From NCBI GenBank assembly GCA_015146655.1, contig VKHL01000080.1, positions 62,951-126,950 on the forward strand: a DNA stretch of 64,000 bases, in the 5' to 3' direction. The position numbers and the translations under genes were made by a program. This DNA comes from Ochromonas danica. Its lineage: Eukaryota; Sar; Chrysophyceae; Chromulinales; Chromulinaceae. Below, piece after piece: positions 41,801 through 55,380 of this stretch (positions are counted from its first letter, which is position 1; each line of letters begins with the position of its first letter). The notes beneath the pieces are model-generated. The model was not told where the DNA came from, made no database searches, and saw only the letters and a list, made by a program, of their open reading frames with translations.

Positions 41801-44800
41801 TCTTCCCGATATAGGACAAACCGTATATTGCGCGCCCTCCTTCCGAGTCTTCAGCGCGCAGAATCCGATGGTCGAAGGTGGTGGAAGAAAGGGTTTGCCT
41901 GCTAGTTTTCTCTCCCGCTTTACTCGTGTCTATATGGAAAGTATGACACAAGAAGATCTTGTGGATATCTTGCAAGCCGCATATAAAGAAAAGTTCCTCG
42001 ATCTATCACTGCCCGAAGAGCTTTCTTCACGGTTCTTTCCTTCCATGGTGAGTTTCATCAACAAACTGAACTACGATATCACCATTGCAGGTGTCTATGG
42101 TCGCCATGGCTCACCATGGGAATTCAATCTTCGTGATATGCTCCGATGGTGTGACTTGATTTATAATGCTCTTCTTCAATCTCGCCATAAAAAGATAAGT
42201 TTGACCTCATGGGATATGGTCATGAATGCCGCCTATTTCTTGTTCGTCTTGCGTATGAGGTCTGTGGAAGATCGAAAGGCAGTCTGTGAGACTTTCCAGG
42301 AAATATTTGGCTGTCCTTTAGCTGTTGATATGCATCCTACTATCAGCAACAGCTTGCTGGAGGTTGCCTTTGGAAGCATGGCGTTGCCAGTGAAGTTCAC
42401 GCCGTCTTTGCATCTGGCCCAGACTCATCATCGAGAACATCTTCTCACAAATGCTTCTTCGTTATCTTGTGGTAAACGCTTGTTGGCCTTTGGTCATGAG
42501 AAGAATCTAGAAACCTTGGCTTGGTGCATATCTTTGCAGTGGCCTGTCTTGTTGGTGGGATCGTGTGGTAGTGGGAAGCGCTCCACGGTTGAATATCTTG
42601 CCGCAGCCACTGGACATCGTCTGCACTATTTCTCTGGCATCCCTTCCCTAGATACCAGTGAACTCTTGGGTGCTTTCGAGCAATCCGACAAGGAAAGGAG
42701 TATTCGCATGGCATTGCAAAAGTTGAGAGATTCATTGATTCAATTGACCTATGCATTTATCTCGCGCAAGGACAACCTGGTTGATGTCAATCAATCTGGA
42801 GATATCCTCTTATTGTTGCAGTCCATTCATCAAATAGTTCATAAATATAGCAGCGATGCAGATTGGGAAGTTGCAACTCTTGTGGAAGAAGTGAGTCAAG
42901 GAGTGATTGAAATGGGACAAGTGATCCATCACCTCCAAGAGAATAAGCACACTGATATTGCTTCACTGGAGAACAGCTATGAGCAAGCAAAGGAGCAATG
43001 GAATCATTTGCTGTCAAGCTTGCAGAAAAGTAAAAGTGAGAGCTTCAGCTGGCTGAGTGGTGTTGTGGTCGAAGCGATGGAACGTGGTTACTGGTTGTTG
43101 TTTGATAATGTCAATCTCTGTTCTAGTAGTGTGCTAGACAGATTGAACAGTCTTCTCGAGCCAAATGGTGAGCTGGTCTTGAATGAAGATGGATCAGGAA
43201 GAGTGGTTCGTCGTCATGAGAACTTTCGAATCTTCTTTGCTATGGATCCTTCACTGGGCGAAGTATCTCGTGCAATGCGCAATCGTTGTGTTGAACTTTA
43301 TTACGATCGACGACAAACTAACAACTTGATGCTTCAAGCCTATTTGAAGTATCCTCTTTTCCCTTCTTTAGCCTGCTTCGCGGGTTACTGGGAACAAATT
43401 CTGGCGTTGCAACATTCCTATTTGGTTAAAGCCCCCAATGGCGGGAGGACTTTGGCTTATTACGATGTGTTGCACGTCTCTCGAGTGATCAAGTTTATCC
43501 TCACACAATCTTTGTTGAAGATTAGTAGTGCTGCGGATAGAGTTGATGTGAACGGTTCTCGCAGTTATGTCCTTACCTCCATAGCTGCCAACCATAATCT
43601 TATCAATCCTGTTCAGCAGGTCATCCTAACCTTCCTATACAACAGTACAGTTTCCTCGGCTAGCCAGAGTGTAGTGGTGGCATTCCTGGAGCAGATCGAA
43701 TGCTCCTTCGGAACTCTGGTTAGGCAGACTTGTGAAAGAAACAGGCATGTTGTTGGTCCGCATATAGCAGCAATTCGAAATCACCCCTTTGAGAACAATG
43801 AAATGAACTTGCGCAATTGGTTATTGTGTTTGCTTACCATCTCTCAGTTTGGTGATGCTATTGAAAACGATTGGCAAGTGCACGAGAAGATTGTGTCGAC
43901 CTTATTGCAGAAGGACGACCGAATGCTCTATCGGGCATTGCTGAATAAAATGAAGAACATTGTGGATGTCGCCAAACGCTACATTTCGACCGTTCAGGCC
44001 GATAGCATGCTGTTGACAATCTATTCTCACCGCAGTCATACTCTTCTTCAAGAGTTGAAGGAGCATAGTATTGGCGCACTGGATAGTACTGGTCAGATAA
44101 GCAATTTGCTTCAGTTGAGCAAAGCTGTGGATCGTCAAACAGTCATGGCTGATAGTCAGGAGTTGTTGGTAATTGGGCGATTGTGGGTTATCCTCTCTAA
44201 ATCTGAGTTCCTCTTGTATCTAGTAGCTGCCGCAATCACCGCGAGAGATTATTCTGGTAGTTGTGAGGTGGGGGTTCCTGAGGATGAGAAGATATTATTG
44301 ACAGATGCCCTGCAAAAGAGAGATATGTTGATCCTTCGTTTGCAAGACAGTCCTTGTGTGGACAGCAAGTTGATTCCTTGGGAGTCTATTCTCATTTCTG
44401 TTCGATGGCTTCAGAAAGCGATTAATAAACTCCTGCAGCGATTGAGTAATATTGATCATTCGACGCTCCTTACTGTGTTTACCTATTCAAAAGAGACGAA
44501 CGAGACGTTTTCCATCTTTTATGATCAATGCTCTATCCTGTGGAAAGGTTCGGGTTTCATGCAGAAGATGTCTCTTTGGAAGCTTGGAGGACATCGCTTT
44601 GTCCCGAGAAAGATGCATCAATGGCAAATCAAGTATCAGCTTGAAGCGGTAATATCTAGGTTTCATATCGAGTTGCCTGCTTTTATTGAGACGAGCAATG
44701 TCCATCTAATTGAAACCTCTTCAATTTATCGTCATGACTCGTCCAACCAAGTGATGAAAGACTGGCTCGCTCTCTATGCTACCTTCTATTGGCAATGCAC

Positions 44801-47800
44801 AAATGAGGTGAAGAGTGAGCTTAAAGCCGCTTTAAATGTTGTGGGGAAGAATAAGCAGAATAGAGAAAGCAAAGATGACGTTTTCAACCAACTCGTTTCC
44901 CCTATTCAAGCTCATATGGATGCCACCTATCCATCGTCTCAAAGCGATCTTGTCGAGTCCTTCATGTCAACTGAAGATGAAGAGGCTCAACACCGGGCAG
45001 AGGAAGAAGCATTATTGGATAGTCAGACTCTTGCTCGCATCAAATTGGAATTGAAGAACAGACAAGTGCTTGCACTCCATTGGTATGCGGATGAAATTGT
45101 ATTGAGTGCGATAACGATGTTGCGCAAGCAGTTAGCAGAGGTCATATATCACCCACGTCATCTACTGAATATATTGTCTCATCTGCAGATCTCTCTTCGC
45201 TCTCTCTTGGATATCGGACTACAGTATTCGACGTTTGATCCTCAGATCTTCAGAGAATGTCAAACTCTTCTTTGGTTTGTTGAGTTTGTGCAAAGCATAT
45301 CATCGAATGAAGTTGCTGTCACAAGATTGCCATGGATTGACATTTTGTCACTTCTTCGAGCCATATTGGTGGGATTGGAGAGCAACAACTTCCTTGTGAC
45401 AGCTTTCAATTTATCCAACCATGTTCAACGCATTGATTTGTCTTATACCAGTAAGACCTTAGCGAAGTCCGTTGATAGCTCTCAAACTCAAAGCGTGTCC
45501 ATCGTAACCGCGAGAGACGGTAGCGATCAAGTAGGTCTCAACGGTTGGAGTAGAGGCTGCCAAGCCGCATCCATGACTTTTGCTGCTCGACATATTGATC
45601 TTCATCTTCTCTTCCCTGGAGAGACTGTCTTGTCGAAATCTCAGTCGAGAATGGCGTCCTTGGGCCATGCACAAGTTAGCATTGCAGCCTACGAAAGAGC
45701 TCAATCCTCTCTTGTTCTTGCCATGCAAGGAGCATTAATGAAGAATCGCATGGACGCCATCCATAAGAAATTGATGGTAAATGGAGAAGAATATTCAGAA
45801 GTGAAATTGCACATGGTTGATATCCTCGTCCATTGCAAGTCCTTGTTTGCTGAAAGCGCTCATCCGGTAATTGATGAGCTCGTGGAGGATATTTCTCGGT
45901 ATCAGCAGCACCAACCAATCCTCTGGAGAGATATCCTTGAGAGAATCCGCTCAGTGGATTTAGTTTCCAAAGCTGTTCATCCCGTCGCATCAGATCTGCT
46001 GAAAAACTGTCTCCAACCTCTCCTCACAGCTTTCGTTGATGATGAAGAGCTGGGCTCGTTAGTTCTTGAAAGCTACGCTTCCGTGGCATTGGGTGTTTTA
46101 TACATTCATCTTGTTTTATCTAATGGCCCTGTTGATCCGGCCATGAAGCCTTTCCATAAGCACAGCATGCTCAGCCCTGTGGTCAGCCGAATGACCAATG
46201 AAATTCAATCTGCTCTTATGGTCAATGTGTTCTCTAATCAAAACCTTGTTGATGCGAACATTGTCAAGGATTGTTATTTGGTCGATCTCTATGCAAAACA
46301 AGATGCAACTTACCTTCGAAATAGCATTGAGCGACCGGAGGGTATTCCCAGTTACCTGGAGCTCTATCACACGCTGCAAAGCATCCTTCAAGGACCTTTG
46401 CAAGCGGTTTCCATCATGAACCTGGCAAGTAGGTTGCTTAGACACATAAAGCAACAGCAGTCGAAGTCTGTTTCCTCCTCTGTTCATACGCTGAAGCAAG
46501 AGGAATTAAATCTACAAGCTACCATCTTCTCTTCGTATCACAGCCTCAAGCGAATTTATGGCAAGGGATATGAAGATATCATAGGTATCTTAACTGCCTG
46601 TCTTGATCGCATCGCTCGCGGAATGAGACTTCTAATAACAGTGGCCCACAGCAACTCTGTTGTTCATCAACTTACTCGCAAAATGAATCTTTCTGTTTCT
46701 TCCCATGATCTCCATAAGCAGATCTGGAGTCAACTACTCTCCTCTCATCCCTTCTCTTCTCATGAGATGATAAATGTCAAAACGTACAAGAAGAATCAGA
46801 AGGACATTATCACTCGATTGATTAATCCAAAGGATGGATTCGTGGAGTACTTGTCCTGGGCCTTCCAGCAACAGATGCTGATGTCTGCTGGTCAAAGTAA
46901 CACTATTGTCAATTCTCAGCGTCTATCCCTCTTCCAGAATCAGCTGTCCAATCTGTTGCATCTCTTAGCGCTGCACAAGGTGAAATCCTTCGTGGATGGT
47001 TCCTTGTTGAGCATTAAAGAAGTCAATCGCTTTGTAAATCACATTGTGCAGCGATTTGTTCAGCAATATTTGCGTTTGAAGGAACTGCAACGAGAGAAGA
47101 GGGCCGAAGAAAACGCTTTGTTTGTTCACAAAAAGCCAAAGCCAGCCATCACTCCTGAACTTTCGGCCAGTTTAGCTGCTGGTGGGATGGTTGGAATCGA
47201 TGCAGAGGAAGAGCAAGAATTCCGAGAGAATTTCCCCAATCATCTCGCGCAGTTTAATGCTCTGTTAGAAACTGACGAAGACACAGAGGAAAAAGCATTA
47301 CCAGTTTACAATGAAACAGAAGACGATGACAAGTTTATTGAAGACCCCACGCTAGTACAGCAAATCGTCTCTGTGCATGCGCACATGCTCTTGTTAGGTC
47401 AGCGCATGTCAGGGTTGCACTATACCCTTCTAGGTCGCGGTGTGAACAGCACTCACAAGAAGTTGTCCTTGCTGATTGCTAAGGTCTATGGACAATTCGC
47501 CAATAGTTTGTCATCTTCTGAATTCCTGGATTATCTGAAATATGAGGAAGTTTCCATCTATTCTCACCTCCTGACTCAGTTAACAGCTTCAAGCACAATA
47601 TCAGCTGAAGAAAAACAGCGCAAACCCGCGAAATCAAAGCACAGTGAACTACAGAATAGCAATCAAGTGGATCGAGATCTTCTTTTGCTTTTGGATGTGG
47701 AAGGAGAATATCGTGATGTATTACTGAGTGGCAATGGAACAGAAGAATCGAATAAGAAGCACGACATTTTGTTTTCGAATGAATTCTACAATCCTGTTAA

Positions 47801-50800
47801 TTTCCACTTCGATAGCCAGATAACTGAAGTGGTCTTGGCCAATGGTCCATTGAATCAAATCCTTCAGCGTGCTATCGGTTTGCTGCAAGTTCTTCCTAAT
47901 AACGACGTCTTACTCAGAATCATCAAGCTGACTTATCATATCTCTCTTCTACATATCACTGTCCCATTAGGAAAGCTGATCAATAGCATTCAGTTATTGT
48001 TGAAGTATATCCAGCAATATGAAGACTTTGCACATCGTGAAATCTCTTTCAACAACGAGATTGCTCTCATGTCCCAGTTGCTCAGAAGATATCGTAGTCA
48101 AGAGTTGACATCATGGAATCATCTGCTGCGTACGAAGGAAGTGAGCTATGCCAAGCAAGCTATGGCTTATTGGTTCTCCATGATAAAGGTCTTTAAATTG
48201 GACTTGAAGCACCAAGCCAAGAAGTTCCAGAGTTGGCAGCCAATGACTTCTTCAAAGCGTGCTTTGCAATGGACCACCCTATCTAAGCATGCCCCTTCTT
48301 GGTTGTTTGCCGATTATCAGCATGTGGCAACCAAGGCAGAGCAGTCATCATCACTGGAGGAACAAGTGGAAAACTATCTCACAGACAAGCTAAAGATGTT
48401 GGAGAACTTCTTGCTTGACAGCAATCTTGGGCAATTCCCAATGAGATTGCATTTGATTCGTCTACTTGCCTTAGCAGTGCAATTGGATCGCCAAGAGTAT
48501 GAAGCAGAAGAAGAAAAGAAAGCAAAGGACCTTCTCAAGAAATTGAAGCAACATCAACAAGCAGCTCAGTCGCCGACGACCATTTCATGTTTCTTGAGAG
48601 AAGTTGAGAACCTTTTGTTTGGCATGTGGCGCTCCTATGCCAACTATTTGACCAATGTGCGTCAATTCCAAGATCTCTTCCAACAGCCTTTGCAACAAAA
48701 GGTCAAAGACGAAGTCAAGCTCAACAAGTGGGATGACATCACTGTGATCGCTCTGATTGAGAATAGTGAGAAGATCAATCGCAAGCTAAATAAATATCTC
48801 AAACAGTATCAAGAAGAGGTCCTTGACTATCCTGTGCGGAGACTCATCTATCGTGAGAATATGAAAGATCTTATTGACGAACAAGGCGAACGAATCCCTT
48901 CATATGAAGTGCCTAGCCAAGCCATCCTCTTCCCTGTAGTCCAGTCCTCTTCTTCATCCTCCAGCCTTTTATTGCAGAAGGTGGAGGCTTTTTATAAGCT
49001 CTACCATTGGCAGGCCATTCAATCTCAACAACAAGTACCTAAGCAGCAATCCGCTTCGCTGTCGCAAGAGATGATATCTGCCTTTCCTCGTCTTGGAAGG
49101 TTGTCGAAATTAGTCCGTAAAGTGGACAAGCATTTGGAGACCTTGTTTTCATTCCCTGATATGAGTGCATTAGTTGAAGATCCTTCACAATGCGAACACC
49201 TCTGTCTCGTGGGCATGAACTTCTCTCTGCTATGTGAAGAGGCTTGTCAGAACGTCTTTGATCGACTTCAGACGCTACGTGGAGAGAAAGTTAACATGCA
49301 AGTGAAGAAGAAGGCCTTGCGAGACTTCTTCTCCTTCTTGCATGAGCAAGGCGGTTATTCGCATCTGAGAAGTGAGGTGCCAGCGATTGCATGCTTAAGC
49401 AACCCAATTGAACTCTTTCAATCCGCATCACTACTGCCTCAACTACAAGCTCGCTCGTTGTCATCTTTCGAGTCTATGGACAAGGATTTGTTGTCCAAGG
49501 GAGAAAAGTATTTGACCAAGTCGTTAGTTGAGCTGTCACAGTTGCGTGTTCAAGTCTCAAGTCGCCAACATCATCCAGACGTCACAACGATCGAAAGTCT
49601 TCACATGGTTACCTATTGTGAGAGTATGCTCACCCATGCCCTTCAATCGAGAGCTGCCATTGAGGCAGGTTTGAGAAACTTACAGAGTTATTCATCTCAT
49701 TTGTTTACTTTGTCTCAAGAGATTCATCGTTTTCAAGGCAGTTCCATTGCCAATCCTTCACGACGATTGCTTTCCGCTATCGAGATGCAGCAGTTGGTTG
49801 ATCAAAACCTGCACACCTTCCGCATCGCCTATCAACTTCTTGCAGATCTCCTGGCAGTGATACAGCGGGTGGCTACAGGAAGGGAAGGGGATCTGATAAC
49901 GTCTTCTGCATCTTTAAGTAGCAGTAGTCAGTGGGTGAGCGTGCTTTCAGAGGTCATCTCTATGTTGGGAGACACCATCAATCAGCATCTTGCTGCAGAG
50001 GAAGAGCAGAGGCAGAAATATGCCTTGACATTGGTTACCGCTCCTGATATTACCCTAGCATTGCATGCCGAGGATGTTCCCGTATTTCTTCCTTCTCTTG
50101 AAGAGATTGATAACCATCAACAGGTGCTTTCCTATCTCATTGGTCGTCTAGACACTGTGGAAGAGGAAGTAGAACTATTTTATGGTAGGGAGGCGGGAGT
50201 ATTCAAGGCTAAGAGCTTGTTAACAGCAGTGTTTGAGAACAACCAAACTCTGCTGCGAGGAGAAGAAAGTGAACGAGTCAAAGATGACGATACCAGCGCC
50301 AAGAAGGTGCTGCAAGCAATGAACCATCTTTTGGAGGAATCACTGCTCACTATGCAACATCTCACTACTTTGCATGATAACTATCACGCGACCACTGGCA
50401 GTGATCTATCAGCTTCTTTACAAGGATGCTTTGGAGAATCTTTGTCAACCTTCAACCAGGAAGGAAAAGAATGGACTCTTCGAGAGCTACACAGTTGGTC
50501 TCTGGCTGTACTCAGCAATTGCCAACGCAGCTATCCTATTGAGTCTACCCGTCGGCTATTGAACTTCCTCCAGCCGCTGTCGCGAGTTGATGATTCTGTG
50601 TTGGGTCTTTTAACAGAGATGCAAGGGTTGGGAATTCGATTGCGATGCGTTAGTGCAGCATTGGTGGAGGAAGTTGCGCTTGGCTACAAGGCCCAGACTA
50701 AATTGCTCTACCTGGCACTGCGTCTCTTCCGTCATCTCCTCGCCAAGGGCTATTGTCATAAGCAGGGGGAAGAAGAAGGCGATGGTGAAGGAGAAAAGGA

Positions 50801-53800
50801 AGGCGACCCTATGCGCAGTCAGACTTGGCAAGAAGAGCAAGACGGTACAGGCATGGGAGAGGGAGAGGGACGCAAAGATGTTAGCAATCAGATCACCAAT
50901 GAAGAACAGCTTCTGGATCTGAAGCAAGATCAAGAGAAGCCTGCAGATGAAGGTGAAAAGCCCTCCACAGAAAAACCAAAACCTCAGGAGGATCAGAAGG
51001 AGGAAGAAGGTGTTGAGATGCAGCAGGACTTCCAAGGTGACCTCTTCGATCTTCCTGAAGGTGGTGACGAAGAGGAAGAAGATGATGATGAAGATGATCA
51101 AGATAGTATAGATCGAGAACTGGATCACGATCAGCAGCCCATGGACATGGACAACGTTGTCTCTGAGAAGCAATGGGACGATGATAGCGATGAAGAGCAG
51201 GAGGACCAGCAGCAACAAGAGAAATTCGAGCGGGACAACGCCATGGATGGACCAGCTTTGGAAGACGAGATGCATACCAAGGAGACAGGCGATGATGATG
51301 AGATGGATGAAGAAGGAGGGGATCAAAAAGAGCAACAACCGAAACCCAAAACCAAGGACCATCAACAAGAAGAGGAAGGACAAGACGAGGAGCAAATCAA
51401 CGAAGATCACGAAGAGGATTACATGCAGAAACCTCAAGGCGTAGAAATGCAAAAGAAGGAAGATGAACGAGCGCAGCAACAAGAGGAAGATGAAGAGGAT
51501 CAAGAAGGAGAAGAAGGACACGATGCAGAGGGAGAGAAAGAGGAGGACGGTAGCACTGCCTCGCCCTTCCCAGAGCAAGAAGAAGAAGAAGGCGCAAGTG
51601 GAGAACCACAACTGGATGATGAGGGTCAACGACAAGAGATGGACGAAGATCAAGGTAAATCAGACTGACACTTTCACCTTACTTCCATTTTCTCACTAAT
51701 ATGGGCTGCTTTTCAAACAGCGGGAGAGGATCTGCCTGAGAACATGCAAATCGGCGCAGAGAACGAAGAAGGAGAGGAAGACGAGACAATGTCAGAAGAA
51801 GGAGAGGATGCAGCGCAGCAGGAGGAAGAGGGAATGGAAGCAGCTGAAGAGGAAGCTCCCAAAGCAGATGAGAGCGCCAAGGCTGATGTTCCCAATGCAC
51901 CCCCTCCACCTGCTCGACCTGTTACCTTCGGAGTGCAAGCACAAGATGGCCAGGACAATATCCTTCCTTCAGCAGAAGAGGAGGAAGAGGGAGCTGATAA
52001 TAAGGACAAAGACAACAAATTGGGTAAGGCGGGAGAAGCTCAAGACGAACGCCAACATGGAAGCGATGAGAAAGGCTCGCGTCAGACCAATAGCAGTCGT
52101 CGAGATGGTGCAGGCGGGGGTGACGGACAGCAAGAGGAGGAAGAACAGCAGGTCCGTGATGAACAGAATCAACAGGAAGGCAATGAGATGACTCCTCGTC
52201 AGCCACCCAACCCCTTCCTCCATCGTGGAGACTTGCAAAAAGAATGGTTTCGCAGGTTGAAACTTTCACCGACGGAAGGACAAGAAGAGGAGGGCAAGCA
52301 GGATTCTGATGCACCAGAGGAAGGTGATGAAGGGTTGGATAACGACAAACCCGATGATCCCTCCAACCGAGGTGAGGGGCTCTTCGAGTTCGACGATGGA
52401 CAGCGAGGAGACGGGGAGCAGGTACTGGGTGGTACATCTGAAGAGGCGCAGCCACTTCCTTCTGAAGGCCATGAGAAGACAGAGCAGTCTGCTCTCGACC
52501 AGCAGACTCCCTTGCCTCCTCCCCCTGCGCCTCCTTCAAATCCTTCGAAGGAGAGGAAGAGAGAATTATCAGAGAAGGAAGAGGAGCTAGAAGAGGATGG
52601 TGCCAGCCAGAAGAAACGTCCTCGTACTGCTGCTAAAGACTCGTTACTTGAGGAATCAGAAGAGAAGAAGAAGAAACAGCAAGAGTCCAGCGAGAAGATG
52701 GATGTCGATGCTCAACAAGAGCAAACAGAGTCGATGGAAGAGGAGCAGCAAGAAGAGAAGACTGGTCCTCTGGAAGGAGAAGATGATAACAAGCAACAAG
52801 AGCCATCTAAGGATCTTTCGAACACTCCTTTCACCCAAAGAGAGTTCACTTTTGGAGCGGATCGTAATGCTGTTCAAGAGATAGAGGAGGAAGATGATGG
52901 TCTTCACCGAGAGATCGTGGTATCACATGGTCAAGACAACCCCGTCGTGGTGGACAGAGCCTCTCAAGAGGAATGGCAGCGCTGTGTGGTCCTCATGGAA
53001 GGTCCTGCGTTGCGACTGTGCGAACAGCTCCGTCTGCTGCTCGAACCCTCTCTGGCTAATCGCCTACAGGGCGACTACCGCACAGGGAAGCGACTAAACC
53101 TTCGCCGTGTCATCTCCTATATCGCTTCAGGATATCGCAAAGACAAGATCTGGTTGCGGCGTACGAAGTTGGCCAAGCGTGCCTATCAGGTGATGCTCTT
53201 GGTCGATGACTCCCGATCAATGCGTCGGGCTGGGCCATTAGCTAAACAGGCTTTAGCTTTGTTATCCTCGGCACTAAGTCGACTTGAGGTGGGAGATCTC
53301 TCCGTAGCTTCCTTTGCCGACGATGTGAAGGTTTTGCATGGCTTCGACGAGGCTTGGAGTGGTCAAGCAGGCGGGAAGATTGTCCAGCAACTAACTTTCG
53401 GTGCAGAGGCAACGCGACTGCGCGATGCCCTGCAAGCCGTGCTGCCAATCTTCAACAAGGCCAAGGAAAGCTCTCTGGCGAGTCAGCAACAATCCTCCCA
53501 GACGACAGTCTTGCAGTTGCTCTTTGTGGTCTCCGACGCGCGCATAGACAGCGAGAACCGCCAACTGCTCCACCAGACCATCCGAGCCCTCGCCGAGCAA
53601 CACATTCTTGTCGTTCTGCTCATCCTTGACACTCCTGAAAACAGCCGCGATTCGATCTTCCAGACCCGCTCTGTGTCCTTCGTTGACAACAAGGTGGTTA
53701 CCACTTCTTACCTGGACGGCTTTCCATTCCCCTACTACCTCGTCGTGCAGGATCTTGAGCGACTGCCTGAGGTCCTCGCAGATGCTCTCAAGCAATGGTT

Positions 53801-53837
53801 CGAGCTCGTCAAGCTGCAGCTCTCAGCCAGCAGCTAA
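35834..53837 (+). CDS. MDN1: Midasin (MDN1/REA1), giant AAA+ ATPase of 60S ribosome maturation
   Basis: Four exons: 35834-35852, 35984-36099, 36177-51654 and 51721-53837; about 5909 residues, longer than human (about 5600) and yeast (4910). Midasin is a dynein-like ring ATPase that strips assembly factors such as Ytm1 and Rsa4 from pre-60S particles in the nucleolus and nucleoplasm. Six Walker A motifs follow in order: G-T-A-G-C-G-K-S (residue 244), G-E-T-G-N-G-K-T (604), G-P-T-S-I-G-K-T (1034), G-E-T-G-C-G-K-T (1361), G-P-P-G-V-G-K-T (1810), and G-S-C-G-S-G-K-R (2173, with Arg in place of Thr/Ser). A long helical linker follows. An Asp/Glu/Gln-rich region runs from about 4900 to 5560, and a C-terminal MIDAS domain has D-D-S-R-S (5700-5704), the metal-coordinating DxSxS. 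Exon 1 codes only six codons and one base. Confidence 0.97.
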
Positions 53838-53865
53838 CCTAACCTAACCTAACCTAACCTAACCT
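53835..53865. repeat. Six tandem TAACC units beginning at the midasin stop codon
   Basis: Perfect (TAACC)6. The first TAA is the stop codon of midasin. The complement reads GGTTA repeats. Confidence 0.95.
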
Positions 53866-54189
53866 GAATAGCTCATTGTTTTGTACCATAGTTGATGATT
53901 GATAGTTTACCGTTTCTGGATCTCCTGAACATAGTTTAGACTAGTTAATATAATAATATTCCAGAAGGATTAGTTAGATAAACTCAACAGTAACATAACT
54001 TAAATTTTATGTAACATAGCCGCTACATTACAATAGTGCTATACTGTAGTACAGTAGTAAGACTGCAGTACAGTGCACTGCTACAGTGTGCTACTATATG
54101 ATTTATTGTTATGGTGCGTGTGAGAGGTGGGTGGCTGCTGTCTTGATTTGATTGCCTTTCGTTGTGATTTCAACAATTGTCGTCACATC
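53866..54189. other. Intergenic region between midasin and U5-40K
   Basis: A/T-rich; contains CAGTAGTA/TACAGT words at 54040-54095, similar to those at 30430-30650. No gene seen. Confidence 0.4.
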
Positions 54190-55380
54190 ATGTCAAAGCG
54201 AGGAGGTGAAACAGTATTGGATGATTTAGATCAAGGCTCAGAGCAACAGTCCAAGCGTGCCAAAGTGGAGGAGGATGGTAATACAGGCAATCTTGACGGT
54301 TCTGGCCGAGCAACGGAGGAACGCGCGCTGGTGCCACACAGCCACCAAGCTTTAATTTCCTCTGTCAACTACCACAACTCCAGTCTAATAGTTCATCATC
54401 AGAGCAACCACAGGACCTCTTCATTGCCAGCACCTGAACTCACACTCACTGGTCATGAGGGGGCAGTCTATGGCATCGCTTTCGACCCTCAAGGTCAGCA
54501 TCTAGCCTCTGCAGGATTAGATCGAAAGATCTTTCTCTGGGATCTCTTCCCTAAATCAGGATCTGAGAGTGAAGGATGCGTGAATTACAATGTGTTGTCT
54601 GGTCACAAGAATGCCATCTTGCAACTGCTCTGGTCTGATGCCAATCAGCTCATCACTTGCTCTGCTGATCGTACGATCGCTTTGTGGGATAGTCAACAAG
54701 GAACAAGAACTCGTAAATACCATGAGCATAGTGATATTGTCAATGCCGTGGCCTGTGATGGCGAAGGCAAAGTCCTTGCCAGTGCTTCCGATGATTGCTC
54801 GACTATTCTCTGGGATGTTCGAAGCAAAACCTCTGTTGCTTCAGCCTTTCTAGATTATCAACAATTGGCCGTGGCCTTATCAAAGGATGGTCAACATGTA
54901 TATACTGCAGGGATTGACAATATTATTCGACGATATGATACACGGAAAGGTTTGTCAGTGATGGATTGGCAGTTGGAAGGTCCAGAAGATAGTGTGACAG
55001 GTTTGCAGTTAAGTCCAGATGGATGTCAACTGCTTGTTAATGCTATGGATGCTAAGTTACGAATTTTTGATGTTCGCCCCATGGCTAATTCGGGTGTTGG
55101 CATGGAAGGTCGACAACGTGCTGTGTTAACAGGTGGTCGCCATGGCGCTGAGAAGCTCTTGTTGAGATGTGCCTGGGCTCCTGATGGAGATCTGATCTCT
55201 GCGGGATCTGCTGATCGATTAGTTCATCTTTGGGATGGAAGTCATCATTATCGTGAATTGGGTGCTTGGGAAGGTCATAAAGCTTCTGTGAATGAAGTAA
55301 TCTTCCATCCAACACAAGCTATTTTAGCCTCTGCTTCATCCGATAAGACCATCACGGTGGCTGAGATTGTTCTTCCTTGA
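54190..55380 (+). CDS. SNRNP40: U5 snRNP 40 kDa WD40 protein (SNRNP40/Prp8-binding) orthologue
   Basis: Single exon, 396 residues from the ATG at 54190. An in-frame ATG at 54127 would add 21 residues that look like leader sequence. The first 95 residues are polar and contain a basic K-R-A-K nuclear-type patch. A seven-bladed WD40 propeller follows: L-T-G-H-E-G-A-V-Y, L-A-S-A-G-L-D-R-K-I-F-L-W-D, L-S-G-H-K-N-A-I, S-A-D-R-T-I-A-L-W-D, S-A-S-D-D, A-G-I-D-N-I-I-R, N-A-M-D-A-K-L-R-I-F-D-V-R-P, L-L-L-R-C-A-W-A-P-D-G and G-S-A-D-R-L-V-H-L-W-D. The last three are characteristic of the U5-40K family rather than generic WD40 proteins. In known spliceosomes it binds Prp8 in the U5 snRNP. Confidence 0.92.
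   Translation: MSKRGGETVLDDLDQGSEQQSKRAKVEEDGNTGNLDGSGRATEERALVPHSHQALISSVNYHNSSLIVHHQSNHRTSSLPAPELTLTGHEGAVYGIAFDPQGQHLASAGLDRKIFLWDLFPKSGSESEGCVNYNVLSGHKNAILQLLWSDANQLITCSADRTIALWDSQQGTRTRKYHEHSDIVNAVACDGEGKVLASASDDCSTILWDVRSKTSVASAFLDYQQLAVALSKDGQHVYTAGIDNIIRRYDTRKGLSVMDWQLEGPEDSVTGLQLSPDGCQLLVNAMDAKLRIFDVRPMANSGVGMEGRQRAVLTGGRHGAEKLLLRCAWAPDGDLISAGSADRLVHLWDGSHHYRELGAWEGHKASVNEVIFHPTQAILASASSDKTITVAEIVLP

Noticed and set aside
50610-51653. A 347-residue hydrophobic antisense frame
   Set aside because: It is the complement of midasin's Asp/Glu-rich region (GAA/GAT codons read as TTC/ATC), so its hydrophobic look is a codon artefact.
54127-54189. A longer start for the U5-40K gene
   Set aside because: The extra 21 residues look non-coding, and the ATG at 54190 begins the usual polar N-terminus.
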